64,000 bases of DNA from Marinobacter bohaiensis (GTDB lineage Bacteria > Pseudomonadota > Gammaproteobacteria > Pseudomonadales > Oleiphilaceae): contig NZ_QGEH01000001.1 of assembly GCF_003258515.1 (NCBI RefSeq), positions 1,426,001-1,490,000 on the forward strand. Reading direction: 5' to 3'. Shown here one piece after another: positions 52,133-62,284 of this stretch. Numbering within the stretch: position 1 is the stretch's first letter; every line of letters starts with the position of its first letter. The notes beneath the pieces are model-generated. The model had not been told where the DNA came from, made no database searches, and worked only from the letters and a program-made list of their open reading frames with translations. The position numbers and the translations under genes were made by a program.

Positions 52133-55100
52133 TCATTGTTGTTCTTCCACAATCACCACCGGCGTGCCCGGCGCTACCGCCTGGCCCGCCTCGCGGCGAA
52201 CGTCCACCACCCGCCCGCTGACCGGGCTGAGCAGTTCGATCTCCATCTTCATGGATTCCACCACCGCCACCGGGCGCTGGGCCTCGATCGCATCGCCCGG
52301 CTGCACCAGGCATTCCCAGAGGTTGCCGGCGACGTGGCTTTCCACGGCGTGCTGTCCGCTGGGCAGATCGGCGAGGTCGTCGTCGCTGGCATCCTCCAGG
52401 GGCGCCTCGGCGCTGAAGTTGATCTGGCCGGATTCGATCCAGCGTTGCAGTTCTTCGTCGAAGGCCTGCTGGCGCTTGGCGGTAAACGACCGGATCGCGT
52501 CATCGTGGTCCGCCAGGAACGCTTCGTAGTCCTTCAGGTTGAAGCGGGTGTGCTCCACCTGGATGGGGTAGTCGCCGTTGGGGAAGTCGCGCCGAATCCG
52601 CTGCAGTTCTTCCGCGCTGACTTCGTAGAAGCGCACCTGGTCGAAGAAGCGCAGCAGCCACGGCTTGCCCGGCTCGAACAGGTCCGTCGTGCGGTAGCGG
52701 TTCCACATCTGCAGCGTGCGGCCGACAAACTGATAGCCGCCGGGTCCTTCCATGCCGTAGACGCACAGGTAGGCGCCGCCGATGCCGACGGAGTTTTCCG
52801 CGGTCCAGGTTCGGGCCGGGTTGTACTTGGTGGTGACCAGACGGTGGCGTGGGTCCATGGGGGTGGCCACCGGTGCGCCCAGATAGACGTCGCCCAGGCC
52901 CATGACCAGGTAGCTGGCGTCGAAGACGGTTCTCTTGACCGCGTCGATGCTGTCCAGGCCGTTGATGCGGCGAATGAATTCCAGGTTACTGGGGCACCAG
53001 GGGGCGTCCTTGCGCACCGACTGCATGTACTTGGCAATGGCCTGGTGGCAGGCTTCATCGTCCCAGGACAGGGGCAGGTGCACGATGCGCGCCGGCACGT
53101 CCCATTCCGGCTGTTGCTCCAGCTCCTTTTCAGCACCGGTCAACAGAGTTATCAGATCCGGCTGGCTGAGCCTGCGGCTGTCGTAGTGCACCTGCAGCGA
53201 GCGGATGCCCGGGGTCAGCTCCAGGATCGCGGGGTGCGCCTGTTCCCGTAACCAAAGCATCAGGGCGTGGGCGCGGAAGCGCAGGCGGATGTCCAGTTCC
53301 ATCGGACCGTATTCCACCAGCACGTAGTTGTCGCCGGCGGCCCGGTAGACCACGCCGGTTTCGTGCGCATCGGTGTCCAGCGACGCGAGGATCGGCGTCT
53401 CCGGGCGGATGGGGGTGATGCGCGTGGTGGCCGCCGTCAGCGTCGCCACCGATTCGTCCAGCGCTTCGCGCAGGGCCACGGCCTGGCCCTGGCTGACCGG
53501 GACGAACCGCACCTTGTCACCGGCCTTGAGCTGGCCCAGTTTCCACAGGTCGGCGCTGATCACCGTTACCGGGCACACGAAACCGCCCAGGCTGGGGCCG
53601 TCCGGGCCGAGGATCACCGGCATGTCGCCGGTAAAGTCGACGGTGCCCACGGCGTAGGCGTTGTCGTGGATGTTGGACGGGTGCATGCCCGCTTCGCCGC
53701 CATCGCTGCGCGCCCACTCCGGTTTGGGGCCGATCAGGCGCACGCCGGTCCGGCTGGAGTTGTAGTGGATCTCCCACTCGCTGGCGAAAAAGGTGTCGAT
53801 GTCGGCCTGGGTGAAATAGTCCGGAGCGCCGTGGGGGCCATAGGTGACGTGCAGTTGCCAGGTCTTGCCGATGGCCGGTTTCAGGCCCCGCTCCAGTGAC
53901 GCGGCAGCGACCGGTTCCGCGTCGGTCAGTGGCAGCACGTCGCCCGCCCGCAGGGCGCGACCGCAGTGGCCGCCGAACTGTCCCAGCGTGAAGGTGCTGC
54001 GGGATTCCAGGTAGGCCGGGCAATCCAGTCCGCCGCGGAACAGGAGGTAGGCCCGGGCGCCATCGCCCGTTACGTTGCCGAGTTTAAGGGTGGCGCCGGC
54101 CGCCACATCCAGCACCTGCCAGAAGGCGACCGGAACGTCGTCCAGCGTAGCGTCCAGTTCACTCCCGGCGAGCACGATCTGGGTGGCCCGGTTGAAACGC
54201 AGGGTCGGGCCGCGCAGGGTGATTTCCAGACCGGCGTCCGACGCCTCGTTCCCCAGCAGGCGATTGCCCAGGCGGAAGGAATAGCTGTCGAAGGGGCCGG
54301 AGGGCGGCACGCCCACTTCCCAGTAGCCGATGCGGCCCGGGTAGTCCTGAATGGTGGTCAGGGTGCCGCCGCTGAGCACGTCCACCGTGGCCGGCCGGTA
54401 GTCGAATTCGTTCAGGCTGCGCGTCGTCAGCCGGCCTTCGACAAAACGGTCGTCCGCCAGAACCTGTTGCACGTAGTCGCGGTTGGTCTGGATGCCATAG
54501 AGCTGACTGTGATCCAGGGCGTCCAACAGCGCGTTACGGGACGCTTCCCGGTCGTCGCCGTGGACGATGACTTTGGCCAGCATGGGATCGTAGAGCGGGG
54601 ATACCTCGGTGCCCGGCTGGATCCAGGTGTCGATCCGCAGCCGGTCGTCTTCCGGCCAGACCACGTTGGTGAGCAGGCCGGCCGAAGGCTGGAAGTCCTT
54701 ATTGGGGTCTTCGGCGTACAGTCGCACCTGGATGGCGTGGCCCCTTGGTTGGAGGTTCGCGGCCCGCTCGCCCAGGTTCGACAGGGTGCCGGCGCCCAGT
54801 TCCACCATCCAGCGGACGATGTCGACGCCGTAGACCGCTTCGGTCACGCCGTGTTCCACCTGCAGGCGGGTGTTCACTTCCAGGAAGTAGAACTCGGTGG
54901 AGTCCGGGTCGTAGATGAACTCCACCGTGCCGGCGCTGCGATAGGCGATGCGCTCACCCAGGGCGCGGGCGGTATCGTGCATGCGCTGGCGCACACTGCC
55001 GCTGAGCCCGGGGGCCGGGGCTTCCTCGATCACCTTCTGGTTGCGCCGCTGGGCGGAGCAGTCGCGCTCGCCCAGGACCACCACGGTGCCGGCGCCGTCA

Positions 55101-55759
55101 CCGAACAGCTGCACTTCGACGTGGCGCGCGTGCTCGACGAATTTTTCCAGGAACACGCCGGCGTTGCTGAAGTTGTTCTGGCTCAGCCGCTGCACCGACT
55201 CGAAGGTGCGGCTCAGGTCATCCGCGGTGTAGCAGCGGGACATGCCGATGCCGCCACCGCCGGCGGTGCTCTTGAGCATTACCGGGTAGCCGATCCGACC
55301 GGCTTCCGTCAGCGCGTCGTCCAGGCTGTTGAGCAGGCCGGTCCCGGGCAGCAGGGGCACGCCGGCCTGCTCGGCGAGGGCGCGAGCGGTGTGCTTGAGG
55401 CCGAAGTCCTCCATCTGCTGTGGCGTCGGGCCCAGGAAGACAATGCCCTGGGCATCGCAGCGGCGGGCGAAGTCGGCGTTCTCACTGAGGAAGCCGTAGC
55501 CGGGATGCACCGCCTGGGCGCCGCTCTCGGCGAGGATGGCGAAGAGTTTGTCCTGGTTCAGGTAGGTGTCGGCCGCGCCGCCTTCCCCCAGGGGCCAGGC
55601 TTCATCGGCCTGGCGCACGTGCAGGGAGTCCGCGTCCGCCTCGGCGTAGACCGCCACCGAGATGATGCCCATGGCGCGCAGGGTGCGGATCACCCGGCAG
55701 GCAATGGCGCCACGGTTGGCGATCAGGACCTTCTGTATGCCGGTGTCTCTCAGCTCCAT
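52133..55759 (-). CDS. Guanidine carboxylase (urea carboxylase family), biotin-dependent
   Basis: A 1208-residue enzyme. The N-terminal biotin carboxylase (about 1-450) has '[16 protein letters not shown]', the ATP loop '[13 protein letters not shown]' and '[14 protein letters not shown]'. KipA/KipI-type carboxyltransferase domains follow ('[22 protein letters not shown]', and '[17 protein letters not shown]' later). The C-terminal biotinyl domain has 'ESMKMEI' with the biotinylated Lys. Older annotation is urea carboxylase. The guanidine riboswitch and the DUF1989 partners argue that guanidine is the substrate, giving carboxyguanidine at the cost of ATP. Its start overlaps the preceding gene by 10 bases. 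Confidence 0.93.
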   Translation of the reverse strand: MELRDTGIQKVLIANRGAIACRVIRTLRAMGIISVAVYAEADADSLHVRQADEAWPLGEGGAADTYLNQDKLFAILAESGAQAVHPGYGFLSENADFARRCDAQGIVFLGPTPQQMEDFGLKHTARALAEQAGVPLLPGTGLLNSLDDALTEAGRIGYPVMLKSTAGGGGIGMSRCYTADDLSRTFESVQRLSQNNFSNAGVFLEKFVEHARHVEVQLFGDGAGTVVVLGERDCSAQRRNQKVIEEAPAPGLSGSVRQRMHDTARALGERIAYRSAGTVEFIYDPDSTEFYFLEVNTRLQVEHGVTEAVYGVDIVRWMVELGAGTLSNLGERAANLQPRGHAIQVRLYAEDPNKDFQPSAGLLTNVVWPEDDRLRIDTWIQPGTEVSPLYDPMLAKVIVHGDDREASRNALLDALDHSQLYGIQTNRDYVQQVLADDRFVEGRLTTRSLNEFDYRPATVDVLSGGTLTTIQDYPGRIGYWEVGVPPSGPFDSYSFRLGNRLLGNEASDAGLEITLRGPTLRFNRATQIVLAGSELDATLDDVPVAFWQVLDVAAGATLKLGNVTGDGARAYLLFRGGLDCPAYLESRSTFTLGQFGGHCGRALRAGDVLPLTDAEPVAAASLERGLKPAIGKTWQLHVTYGPHGAPDYFTQADIDTFFASEWEIHYNSSRTGVRLIGPKPEWARSDGGEAGMHPSNIHDNAYAVGTVDFTGDMPVILGPDGPSLGGFVCPVTVISADLWKLGQLKAGDKVRFVPVSQGQAVALREALDESVATLTAATTRITPIRPETPILASLDTDAHETGVVYRAAGDNYVLVEYGPMELDIRLRFRAHALMLWLREQAHPAILELTPGIRSLQVHYDSRRLSQPDLITLLTGAEKELEQQPEWDVPARIVHLPLSWDDEACHQAIAKYMQSVRKDAPWCPSNLEFIRRINGLDSIDAVKRTVFDASYLVMGLGDVYLGAPVATPMDPRHRLVTTKYNPARTWTAENSVGIGGAYLCVYGMEGPGGYQFVGRTLQMWNRYRTTDLFEPGKPWLLRFFDQVRFYEVSAEELQRIRRDFPNGDYPIQVEHTRFNLKDYEAFLADHDDAIRSFTAKRQQAFDEELQRWIESGQINFSAEAPLEDASDDDLADLPSGQHAVESHVAGNLWECLVQPGDAIEAQRPVAVVESMKMEIELLSPVSGRVVDVRREAGQAVAPGTPVVIVEEQQ

Positions 55760-56388
55760 ACCAGCACCTCGATCGGCGTCGGGTTCCAGCCGTTGCACGG
55801 GTTGTTGAGTTGTGGGCAGTTGGAGATCATCACCAGCACGTCCATTCTGGCTTCCATCTCGACGTACTTGCCGGCGTCGGAAATGCCGTCGGCGAAGGTC
55901 AGTCCGCCGTCGGCGGTGACCGGGACGTTCATGAAGAAGTTGATGTTGTGGGTGATGTCCCGCTTGGTCATGCCCAGCTCTTCATGCTCGGTGACCGCGA
56001 CCAGCCAGCTGTCGCGGCAGGCGTGCATGCACTTCTTCTCTAGGGCATACCGGGTGGTATTGCTCTCCGCCGCGCAGGCGCCGCCGAGGGTGTCGTGGCG
56101 GCCGCAGGTATCGGCGGTGATTTCCAGCATCACGTTGTTCTCCGAGGACATCAGTCTGGAGCCGGCGGTCAGGTACACATTGCCCTGGGCGCGCAGGGTG
56201 TCCGTCACGCTGTAGCGCTCGGTGGGGTTGTGGGCGTTGTAGAACAGGGTGTCGGCGGCCTGGTTGCCCTCCAGATCGAGGATGCGGAGGGTCTCGCCGG
56301 CCTGAACCACCTTCAGGAAGTATTCCCCCGCCGGGACGGTTTCGCGGAAGCTCGCGGTTTCCGGATTGAGTGCGCTTTCTTTGATCAT
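55750..56388 (-). CDS. Carboxyguanidine deiminase subunit (urea carboxylase-associated protein 2, DUF1989)
   Basis: A 212-residue DUF1989 protein, the UAAP2 type. '[28 protein letters not shown]' and '[21 protein letters not shown]' (Cys/His metal region) are intact, as is '[14 protein letters not shown]' at the end. With the next-upstream gene it forms the heterodimeric deiminase CgdAB that converts carboxyguanidine to allophanate and ammonia. It was formerly annotated only as urea-carboxylase-associated. It overlaps the carboxylase start. Confidence 0.92.
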   Translation of the reverse strand: MIKESALNPETASFRETVPAGEYFLKVVQAGETLRILDLEGNQAADTLFYNAHNPTERYSVTDTLRAQGNVYLTAGSRLMSSENNVMLEITADTCGRHDTLGGACAAESNTTRYALEKKCMHACRDSWLVAVTEHEELGMTKRDITHNINFFMNVPVTADGGLTFADGISDAGKYVEMEARMDVLVMISNCPQLNNPCNGWNPTPIEVLVWS

Positions 56389-56401
56389 CTCCGGCCTCCT
56401 C

Positions 56402-57127
56402 TTACGGCATCAGGTGGTACAGGGCGGTGTTGGCGAAGGCGCGGGTGGCCTCCGGCGACGAGGTCTTGCAGGGATCGGCATCGGTGACCGGTGACGCCCT
56501 GAAGAGCTGGTAACGCAGGGGATGGCTGGGGTAGTCCGCCGCACTGTCCAGCGGGTGCGGGCAGGTGTGCAGCACCACGATGGTGTCCATCTCGAAGCGC
56601 AGGTCGACCGTGGCGCCGGCGTGGGAGTGATCGCTCACGTAGGTCATGTTGCCGGCGTCGTCGGTCTTCACCCGGCTGAACCAGTTCAGGTTGGCGGTCA
56701 GGTCCTTCTTGCCCAGGCCGTATTTGGCCAGTTCGTTGAGGAAGCTGGAAAGACCGTTGCGGTGATACTGGTTGTGGGCTTGCTGATAGGTCTTGCGGCC
56801 CCAGCGGTGCGCCACGAGCTCGGCGTTGCAGGTGCCGCTGACGGTGTCGTGCCAGCCCAGGTCGTCGCGGATGATGGACGCGAACACCCGGCCCATGTCC
56901 GACAGCAGGACGTGCCCCCTGGTCAGCTTGAAGGTGTGCTGGTTCTTGAGGGTGTCTGGCATGTTGTACCGCTCGAGAGGGTTCTCGGGGTTGTACATCA
57001 GCATGCCGACATTGGCGTGGCCGGTCTCGTCGATCAGACGCAGCACGTGACCGCGGCGCATGATGAAGGACCAGTGGGATCCGCCGGGAATCAGATCGTC
57101 GTAGAGGGGGGATGCCGTTTCGAGCAT
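56402..57127 (-). CDS. Carboxyguanidine deiminase subunit (urea carboxylase-associated protein 1, DUF1989)
   Basis: A 241-residue DUF1989 protein, the UAAP1 type. '[31 protein letters not shown]' and '[20 protein letters not shown]' (Cys/His region) are the family blocks, with '[11 protein letters not shown]' near the end. It pairs with the UAAP2 protein 13 bases downstream in the CgdAB deiminase. AGGAGG precedes the ATG. It is the first gene of the second operon and stands directly behind guanidine-I riboswitch 2. Confidence 0.92.
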   Translation of the reverse strand: MLETASPLYDDLIPGGSHWSFIMRRGHVLRLIDETGHANVGMLMYNPENPLERYNMPDTLKNQHTFKLTRGHVLLSDMGRVFASIIRDDLGWHDTVSGTCNAELVAHRWGRKTYQQAHNQYHRNGLSSFLNELAKYGLGKKDLTANLNWFSRVKTDDAGNMTYVSDHSHAGATVDLRFEMDTIVVLHTCPHPLDSAADYPSHPLRYQLFRASPVTDADPCKTSSPEATRAFANTALYHLMP

Positions 57128-57182
57128 GGCCTTTTCCTCCTGGCTAGGGGGTCAAAAAAACACGAGAGGCGTCAGTAACTGA

Positions 57183-57284
57183 ACGATCCTCCCGGGCTTT
57201 TGTCCCGCCGTGTAGCCTTGGAAAAGGCCGTCAACTCTCGGACCAGTCACCCGTATCGAATACGGGCCGGAACCCTAGTTGACC
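57183..57284 (-). promoter_or_regulatory. Guanidine-I (ykkC) riboswitch 2
   Basis: On the minus strand it reads CAACTAGGGTTCCGG, a variable CCCGTATTC / GAATACGGG hairpin, ACTGGTCCGAGAGTTGAC, then ACACGGCGGGACAAAAGCCC followed by GGGAG. These are the same conserved blocks as riboswitch 1, with a different middle stem. It lies 56 bases before the UAAP1 start. The rest of the gap to 57520 shows no other feature I can support. Confidence 0.93.
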
Positions 57285-57520
57285 ATTTGTCAGATTGTTG
57301 CGCGTTGATAGTGGTTATGGAAACCAGTGGTTACAGAAACCGACCTCTCGCTGCGTGACGGGAACAAAACAAGTTCCGTGCCACTTCCGTCAAGTGCCGG
57401 TTCCAGGGGCCTTGGCTGGTCGGACCGATGCATCGTGGGTCTGGAGAGGGGAGTGCTGTGCACGCTGTTGGTGCATGCTGGCGTGCCATGGTGCAGCGTG
57501 ATCGGGCCTCTGTCGATCCG

Positions 57521-58456
57521 TTAACCGTCGGTCTCCAGTCCAGCCGAATGAGGCCTTGTCGACGCCGGCTCGAAATGCGCCATATGGGCCGCTTCACTCC
57601 TGAGCCAGTCGGCAAACCGCTGGGTGCGTTGATCGCTCTGACCCTCGGGCGGCGTCAGCATCACGTAATCCACACCCGTCGGACGCATGCCGAACGGCGC
57701 CGTGAGCCGGCCCGCCTGGAGGTCGTCGTACACCAGCGGCAGCGGGCCGATGGCGGTGCCGAGTTGGTCCAGGGCCGCCTGCAGGGTGAAATAGAAGTGG
57801 TCGAAGCTTTGCTCGCTGGCGGGCAGGTAGGGGTGGTCGGCCATACGGCACCAGTCGCTCCAGGCGGACGGCCGTGTACGGCTGTGCAGCCAGCGGGCGC
57901 GGTTGAGGTCCTGTCCGAGCATGCCCCCCCAGCATTCGGGGTGGCACACCGGGCCGGCCAGCTCCGGGCACAGGACGTCGATGACGGCTTCCTGCGGTGG
58001 GGTGAAGTCGAGCCGGCGAATAGCCAGGTCGCAGCCGTTGGCGTTCAGGTCGATCGGGCCGCCGGCGGTGCTCAGCTCCACCTGAAGTTCCGGGTGCCGC
58101 TGCCGCAGCCGGCCCAGGCGCGGCATCAGCCAGCGCATCGACAGGGTGGGCTCACAGGACACGTGCAGCACCGGATCCGCGCTGTCACCACGCCCGATCT
58201 CATCGGCGGCACGATCCAGTTCAGCGAAGGCGTTGCGGGTCGCCTCCAGCAGCCGGTACCCGGCCGGCGTCAGGCTGACCCGGCGGGGGTGGCGCACGAA
58301 CAGCGGCGTCCCCAGACGCTCCTCCAGCTGCGCGATGGCCCGGCTGATGGCGCCGTGGGTCAGGTGCAGCTCCTCCGCTGCGCGGGTGAAGTTGTTCAGG
58401 CGCGCGGCGGCCTCGAAGGCGGGGAGGCCGGGCAGCAGTCGGCGTCGATGGCTCAT
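57521..58456 (-). CDS. LysR-family regulator (GcvA-like)
   Basis: A 311-residue LysR regulator. The N-terminal helix-turn-helix, 'NNFTRAAEELHLTHGAISRAIAQLEERLG' (about 20-48), is of the GcvA type; the effector domain follows. The ATG at 58456 starts at the conserved MSHRRRLLPGLPAFEAAARL; the frame is open to 58564. It diverges from a LysE-type exporter gene across 101 bases, which is its probable target. The inducer is unknown. Confidence 0.9.
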   Translation of the reverse strand: MSHRRRLLPGLPAFEAAARLNNFTRAAEELHLTHGAISRAIAQLEERLGTPLFVRHPRRVSLTPAGYRLLEATRNAFAELDRAADEIGRGDSADPVLHVSCEPTLSMRWLMPRLGRLRQRHPELQVELSTAGGPIDLNANGCDLAIRRLDFTPPQEAVIDVLCPELAGPVCHPECWGGMLGQDLNRARWLHSRTRPSAWSDWCRMADHPYLPASEQSFDHFYFTLQAALDQLGTAIGPLPLVYDDLQAGRLTAPFGMRPTGVDYVMLTPPEGQSDQRTQRFADWLRSEAAHMAHFEPASTRPHSAGLETDG

Positions 58457-58557
58457 CGGTGAGTCTGCCTCACAGCTCCGGTCAGAAAGTTTCGATTCTG
58501 CGACATTCCGGCATCCCCCACAATGCCCTTTTTCAATGCCATGGAAAGGAGCCTGAC

Positions 58558-59190
58558 ATGCCATCTGTATCGGTTGAGCTGGTCGCCGTCGCCACCATCA
58601 CGCTGCTGGCGGTGATGAGCCCGGGCCCGGATTTCGCGTTCGTGGTTCGTCAGTGTCTGATGCGAGGTCCGCGCGCCGGCTATCTGGGCGCGGTGGGAAT
58701 CGGTCTCGGTATCGCGCTGCACGTGAGCTACACCTTGCTGGGCTTCGGCCTGCTGATGGCCCAGCACGCCTGGCTGATCGAAGTGATCCGCTACCTGGGC
58801 GCGGCCTACCTGATCTGGTTGGGGCTTGGGGCCTTCTTGCCGTCACGCGGGCAGGGTGATCCCGTCGAGACTGTGGAGGATTCGCAGCGTCGTTCAGGCG
58901 ACGCCTGGTTGCTTTGGCAAGGCGTCTTGTGCAATGCGCTGAACCCCAAAGCGATGCTGTTCATCGTGGCGCTGTTCAGTCAGGTGGTGTCGTCGAGCAC
59001 GGCGCTGTCCGTGCAGGTGGGCTACGGCCTGTTCATCGCGCTGGCGCACGTCGCCTGGTTCGCACTGCTCACGCGGCTGGTGGCGACCCGGGGCATGCAG
59101 CGGCGTTTGCAGTCGTTCGGGCGCGTGCTCGACAAGGTGGTTGGCGCCTGCCTGGTCGGTCTGGGCATCCGCATGGCCACGAGTGGCTGA
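58558..59190 (+). CDS. LysE/RhtB-family exporter
   Basis: A 210-residue inner-membrane protein with about six helices. 'LLAVMSPGPDFAFVVRQCLMRG' (about 15-36) is the RhtB-branch signature, and 'LWQGVLCNALNPKAMLFI' matches the second conserved block. It probably exports an amino acid or derivative. AAAGGAGC precedes the ATG at 58558. It is paired with the divergent GcvA-like regulator. Confidence 0.9.
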   Translation: MPSVSVELVAVATITLLAVMSPGPDFAFVVRQCLMRGPRAGYLGAVGIGLGIALHVSYTLLGFGLLMAQHAWLIEVIRYLGAAYLIWLGLGAFLPSRGQGDPVETVEDSQRRSGDAWLLWQGVLCNALNPKAMLFIVALFSQVVSSSTALSVQVGYGLFIALAHVAWFALLTRLVATRGMQRRLQSFGRVLDKVVGACLVGLGIRMATSG

Positions 59191-59199
59191 TGAGCCGGG

Positions 59200-60129
59200 T
59201 CAGGCGTTGACGCTTTCGGTGCCCGCCGGTGCTGGTTCGGTCACCTCGGGTTGCCAGATCCGCTCCACCAGCCGCACTACAGCGCTTACCGCTTCCCGGT
59301 CCAGCCGGTCGCGCCGGACCAGCAGGTTGAGATTGATGGTCAGCAGCGGGTCGTCGTAGACCTTCACGCTGCCCCGGCCCGCCCAGTGGCTGGCCAGTTC
59401 GTGCTCCACCAGCCCGTAGCCCAGCCCGGCGCGGATCATCGACAGCGTGCTGTGTTCGTCGATGGACGACGACACCGTGTTGGCCTGCTCGCGGCCGCCC
59501 TCCAGGATGTCCGGCAGCATGTTGGCCAGTGGGCAGGTGTTGGCCGGCCAGATCCAGGGCAGGGCGCGTCGCTCGGCCGAATCGGTGGGAAAACGCGCCA
59601 GACCACCGTCCACCGGACCCACCACACTCACCCGAATCGGCGCCAGACGCAGGCTCAGGATCTGCTCGTCGAAGATGTCTCCGTACACGAATCCCATGTC
59701 CACCTCTCCGGCGCGTACCTGGTCGAGGATCATGTAGGAGGAACTGGTGATCAGCTCCAGGGCCACCTCGGGCAGGTCGCGGGCGGCAGTGCGCAAGAGC
59801 TGGTCCACCTTGAGGTATTCCGGCGGTGCGTTGAGGGCAAACGACAGTGGCGTGGGTTGATCGCAGCGCAGGGCGCGGGCGATGTCGTCCAGTTCGACCA
59901 CTTGCCGCAGGACCTGACGCGCGGCCGGTAGCAGGCGGCGTCCGGCATCGGTAAGCGCCATACCCCGGGTGTTGCGCTGGAACAGGGGCAGCCCGAAATG
60001 ATCCTCCAGCTGGCGCAGATGTTCGCTGACCGCCGACGGGGTGGTGTGGCGCCGGTTGGCGGCACGGGTCAGGTTGCCTTCGTCCGCCACCAGCACGAAC
60101 GAGCGTAGCTTATCGAGTTTTATGTTCAT
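59200..60129 (-). CDS. LysR-family regulator (NhaR-like)
   Basis: A 309-residue LysR regulator with a helix-turn-helix at about 16-45 ('GNLTRAANRRHTTPSAVSEHLRQLEDHFG'). Its opening 'MNIKLDKLRSFVLVADE' and effector domain resemble NhaR/TransLysR members. It has no obviously divergent target close by; the nearest is the DUF1127 gene 108 bases beyond its start. Its stop is 9 bases from the convergent exporter gene. Confidence 0.87.
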   Translation of the reverse strand: MNIKLDKLRSFVLVADEGNLTRAANRRHTTPSAVSEHLRQLEDHFGLPLFQRNTRGMALTDAGRRLLPAARQVLRQVVELDDIARALRCDQPTPLSFALNAPPEYLKVDQLLRTAARDLPEVALELITSSSYMILDQVRAGEVDMGFVYGDIFDEQILSLRLAPIRVSVVGPVDGGLARFPTDSAERRALPWIWPANTCPLANMLPDILEGGREQANTVSSSIDEHSTLSMIRAGLGYGLVEHELASHWAGRGSVKVYDDPLLTINLNLLVRRDRLDREAVSAVVRLVERIWQPEVTEPAPAGTESVNA

Positions 60130-60237
60130 ATTTTACGAACGCCGACTTTCATAAACACCGATGGATTGGACCGCTTTACCGCAGTTTAATGGCATTTACC
60201 GGCCGGCCTCAATTCGTTTTTTATGGAGGAAGATGTC

Positions 60238-60501
60238 ATGCAGACAGTTGCATCCAGCAAACGCGAAACCGTGTTTATCCCGCCCTTCGAGGTTGTCGCC
60301 GAGCGGTCGTCGCCGGTGCGTCAGCGGACGCGCAGGGCCCGTGCCGGCGCAATCCTGCGGGAATGGCTCCGGCGCTACCGGGCCCGGGCTCGCCTGCGCC
60401 GTCAGCTGCGGGAAATGGACGCGGGCCTGGCCGAGAAAGACGTGGGGCTGCCCATCGGCAGCCTGGTTGAAGAGGCCCGGAGGCCGTTCTGGAAAGCCTG
60501 A
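60238..60501 (+). CDS. DUF1127 (YjiS-like) small protein
   Basis: An 87-residue basic protein. The C-terminal half has the DUF1127 pattern: 'ILREWLRRYRARARLRRQLREMDAGLAEKDVGLP', an Arg-rich helix followed by 'GLP.GSLVEEARRPFW'. Such proteins are small RNA-binding or phosphate/redox-linked adaptors; the exact role is unknown. GGAGG lies 8 bases before the ATG at 60238. The following gap to 60775 contains a TATAAT hexamer (60604-60609) that could belong to the efflux operon promoter. Confidence 0.82.
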   Translation: MQTVASSKRETVFIPPFEVVAERSSPVRQRTRRARAGAILREWLRRYRARARLRRQLREMDAGLAEKDVGLPIGSLVEEARRPFWKA

Positions 60502-60775
60502 ACGTGCCGTGTAGCGGAGCTGACAGGCGACATGTTGGGCCGGGTTCAGTCGCCGATTGGTTAAGCAGTGAGCGTCTGAACCCGGCTGTTCGTTGCGGTC
60601 CCGTATAATGGCGTTGTGGCGATGGCTTCCTGAATGGTTGCGACCCGAATTGTTACGAATAGCGCAACAGTCTCTTGCCGCTTGGCGCCTTCTGCTGATC
60701 CCTCGCGACCTGTATTTTTGATCCTCCAAATCGTTACTTGCCTCTTTTTTCTGCTGATCCGGGAAGTTTCCAAGC

Positions 60776-62284
60776 GTGTTAGACCTGTCGATACGCCGCG
60801 GGCTGGGTGTCTGTGGTGTTTTTGTGATATTTGCAACAATTGCCGGGTGCATCAGCTCCCGTGGGCTCGGGCCGGCCGCCGATCCGGACGCGGCCGAGGA
60901 TCTGTCGCTGGGCGAGGCCACCCGCGCGGCGCGACAGGACGCAGCCTGGCCGGACAGCGACTGGTGGCAGGTCCTGCACGACCCGCAGCTTAACCGCTGG
61001 ATCGACACGGCGCTGGCGCGCAGCCCGTCGCTGGCCGAGGCGCGGGCACGGATCCGGCAATCCATGGCCTACGCCGGGCTGACCGAATCGGAGGAAGCAC
61101 CGCAGCTGAATCTGGACGGTCAGCTGCGTCGTCACCAATGGCCCACGGACAACTTCTACGGGCCCGGCGAACTGGCTGACAGCCGCACCTGGGACAATAA
61201 CCTGGCACTGGGCGCGTCCTACCTGCTGGATTTCTGGGGTCGCGAGCACAATCGCACCGAAGCCGCCCTCAACCGGGCCCAGGCCAGCGTGGCCGAGGCC
61301 CGGTCGGTGCAGCTGAGCCTGGTGGACCAGTTGGTTCGTGCCTACATCCGGTTTTCCCTTTATTACGCCCAGCGCGACGTCAAACGCTCCCTGCTCAAGC
61401 AACAGCGCCACATCCTCGAACTGGTGGAAAAGCGTCTCGATGGCGGGCTGGGCACCGAGCTGGAAGTGACCCAGGCGCGGGCGCCCATACCGGCCATGCG
61501 CCAGGAGCTGGAAGACCTGGACGAGAAAATCCAGCTCAGCCGCAACGAGCTTGCGGTCCTGGCCGGACGCTCGCCGGCCGCCGGCTCGGCGTTGCACCGG
61601 CCGGCCCTGTCGCTGACCGAGGCGCCGGTCATCCCCGAGTCCATCCCGCTGGCCCTGGTCGGTCATCGCCCGGATGTGGTTGCCAGCCGCTGGCGCGTGG
61701 CCGCCTACGCCCGGGACATCGACGCCGCGCGGGCGGACTTCTATCCCAACGTGAATCTGGCGGCGTCCGTAGGCTTCTCGGCGGTGCAGGGCGGGATGCT
61801 GGATTTTCTCGATTCCGACAAGTTCACCTACAGCGCCGGCCCGGTGCTGTCCCTGCCAGTGTTCGACGGCGGCGCCCGGCGCAGCGCCCTGGCGGGCAAG
61901 AGTGCGGAGTACGACGTGGCCGTGGCCGGCTATCGCCAGACGTTGCTCAACGCGCTGCGTGGGATCTCCGACCAGTTGGTGCGGCTGCATTCCCTCGACA
62001 AACAGCAGGCCATGGCCGCCGAGGCGGTGGCAGTGGCGCAGGAAAGCTACGACCTGACGCTGGAAGCCTATGAAGGCGGCCTGAGCGATTACCTGGATGT
62101 GCTTAACACCGAACAGAACCTGTACAAACAGAAGCTGGTCGTGGAGCGCCTGGTGGCCTCGCGGCTGGCGGCCCATGCGGAATTGCAGGTGGCTCTCGGT
62201 GGCGGTCTGATGAGCGAGGCTGCGGGCCCCGAGGCGGGCCGTCTGCAGCCAGCGGATGAGGCGGCGGCGAACGATGGCCGCTGA
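60776..62284 (+). CDS. Outer-membrane efflux lipoprotein, NodT/OprM family
   Basis: A 502-residue RND-type outer membrane factor starting with GTG. The lipobox is Ile-Ala-Gly-Cys (Cys25). The TolC fold is seen as two repeats, with 'WPDSDWWQVLHDPQLNRWIDTAL' at the start, 'LGASYLLDFWGREHNRTEAAL' and 'LSLPVFDGGARRSAL' as the usual conserved blocks, and 'YEGGLSDYLDVLNTEQNLY' near the end. It forms the outer-membrane exit duct for a pump. Its stop overlaps the start of the FUSC permease gene by 11 bases. Confidence 0.9.
   Translation: MLDLSIRRGLGVCGVFVIFATIAGCISSRGLGPAADPDAAEDLSLGEATRAARQDAAWPDSDWWQVLHDPQLNRWIDTALARSPSLAEARARIRQSMAYAGLTESEEAPQLNLDGQLRRHQWPTDNFYGPGELADSRTWDNNLALGASYLLDFWGREHNRTEAALNRAQASVAEARSVQLSLVDQLVRAYIRFSLYYAQRDVKRSLLKQQRHILELVEKRLDGGLGTELEVTQARAPIPAMRQELEDLDEKIQLSRNELAVLAGRSPAAGSALHRPALSLTEAPVIPESIPLALVGHRPDVVASRWRVAAYARDIDAARADFYPNVNLAASVGFSAVQGGMLDFLDSDKFTYSAGPVLSLPVFDGGARRSALAGKSAEYDVAVAGYRQTLLNALRGISDQLVRLHSLDKQQAMAAEAVAVAQESYDLTLEAYEGGLSDYLDVLNTEQNLYKQKLVVERLVASRLAAHAELQVALGGGLMSEAAGPEAGRLQPADEAAANDGR

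Noticed and set aside
52133-55759. Annotation as urea carboxylase
   Set aside because: Guanidine-I riboswitches and both DUF1989 partners point to guanidine as the substrate; urea activity may be a side reaction.
53966-56215. 749-residue plus-strand open frame
   Set aside because: It is the antisense shadow of the guanidine carboxylase and UAAP2 genes; His/Gln/Val-rich composition, no domain, and the opposite strand has strong family motifs.
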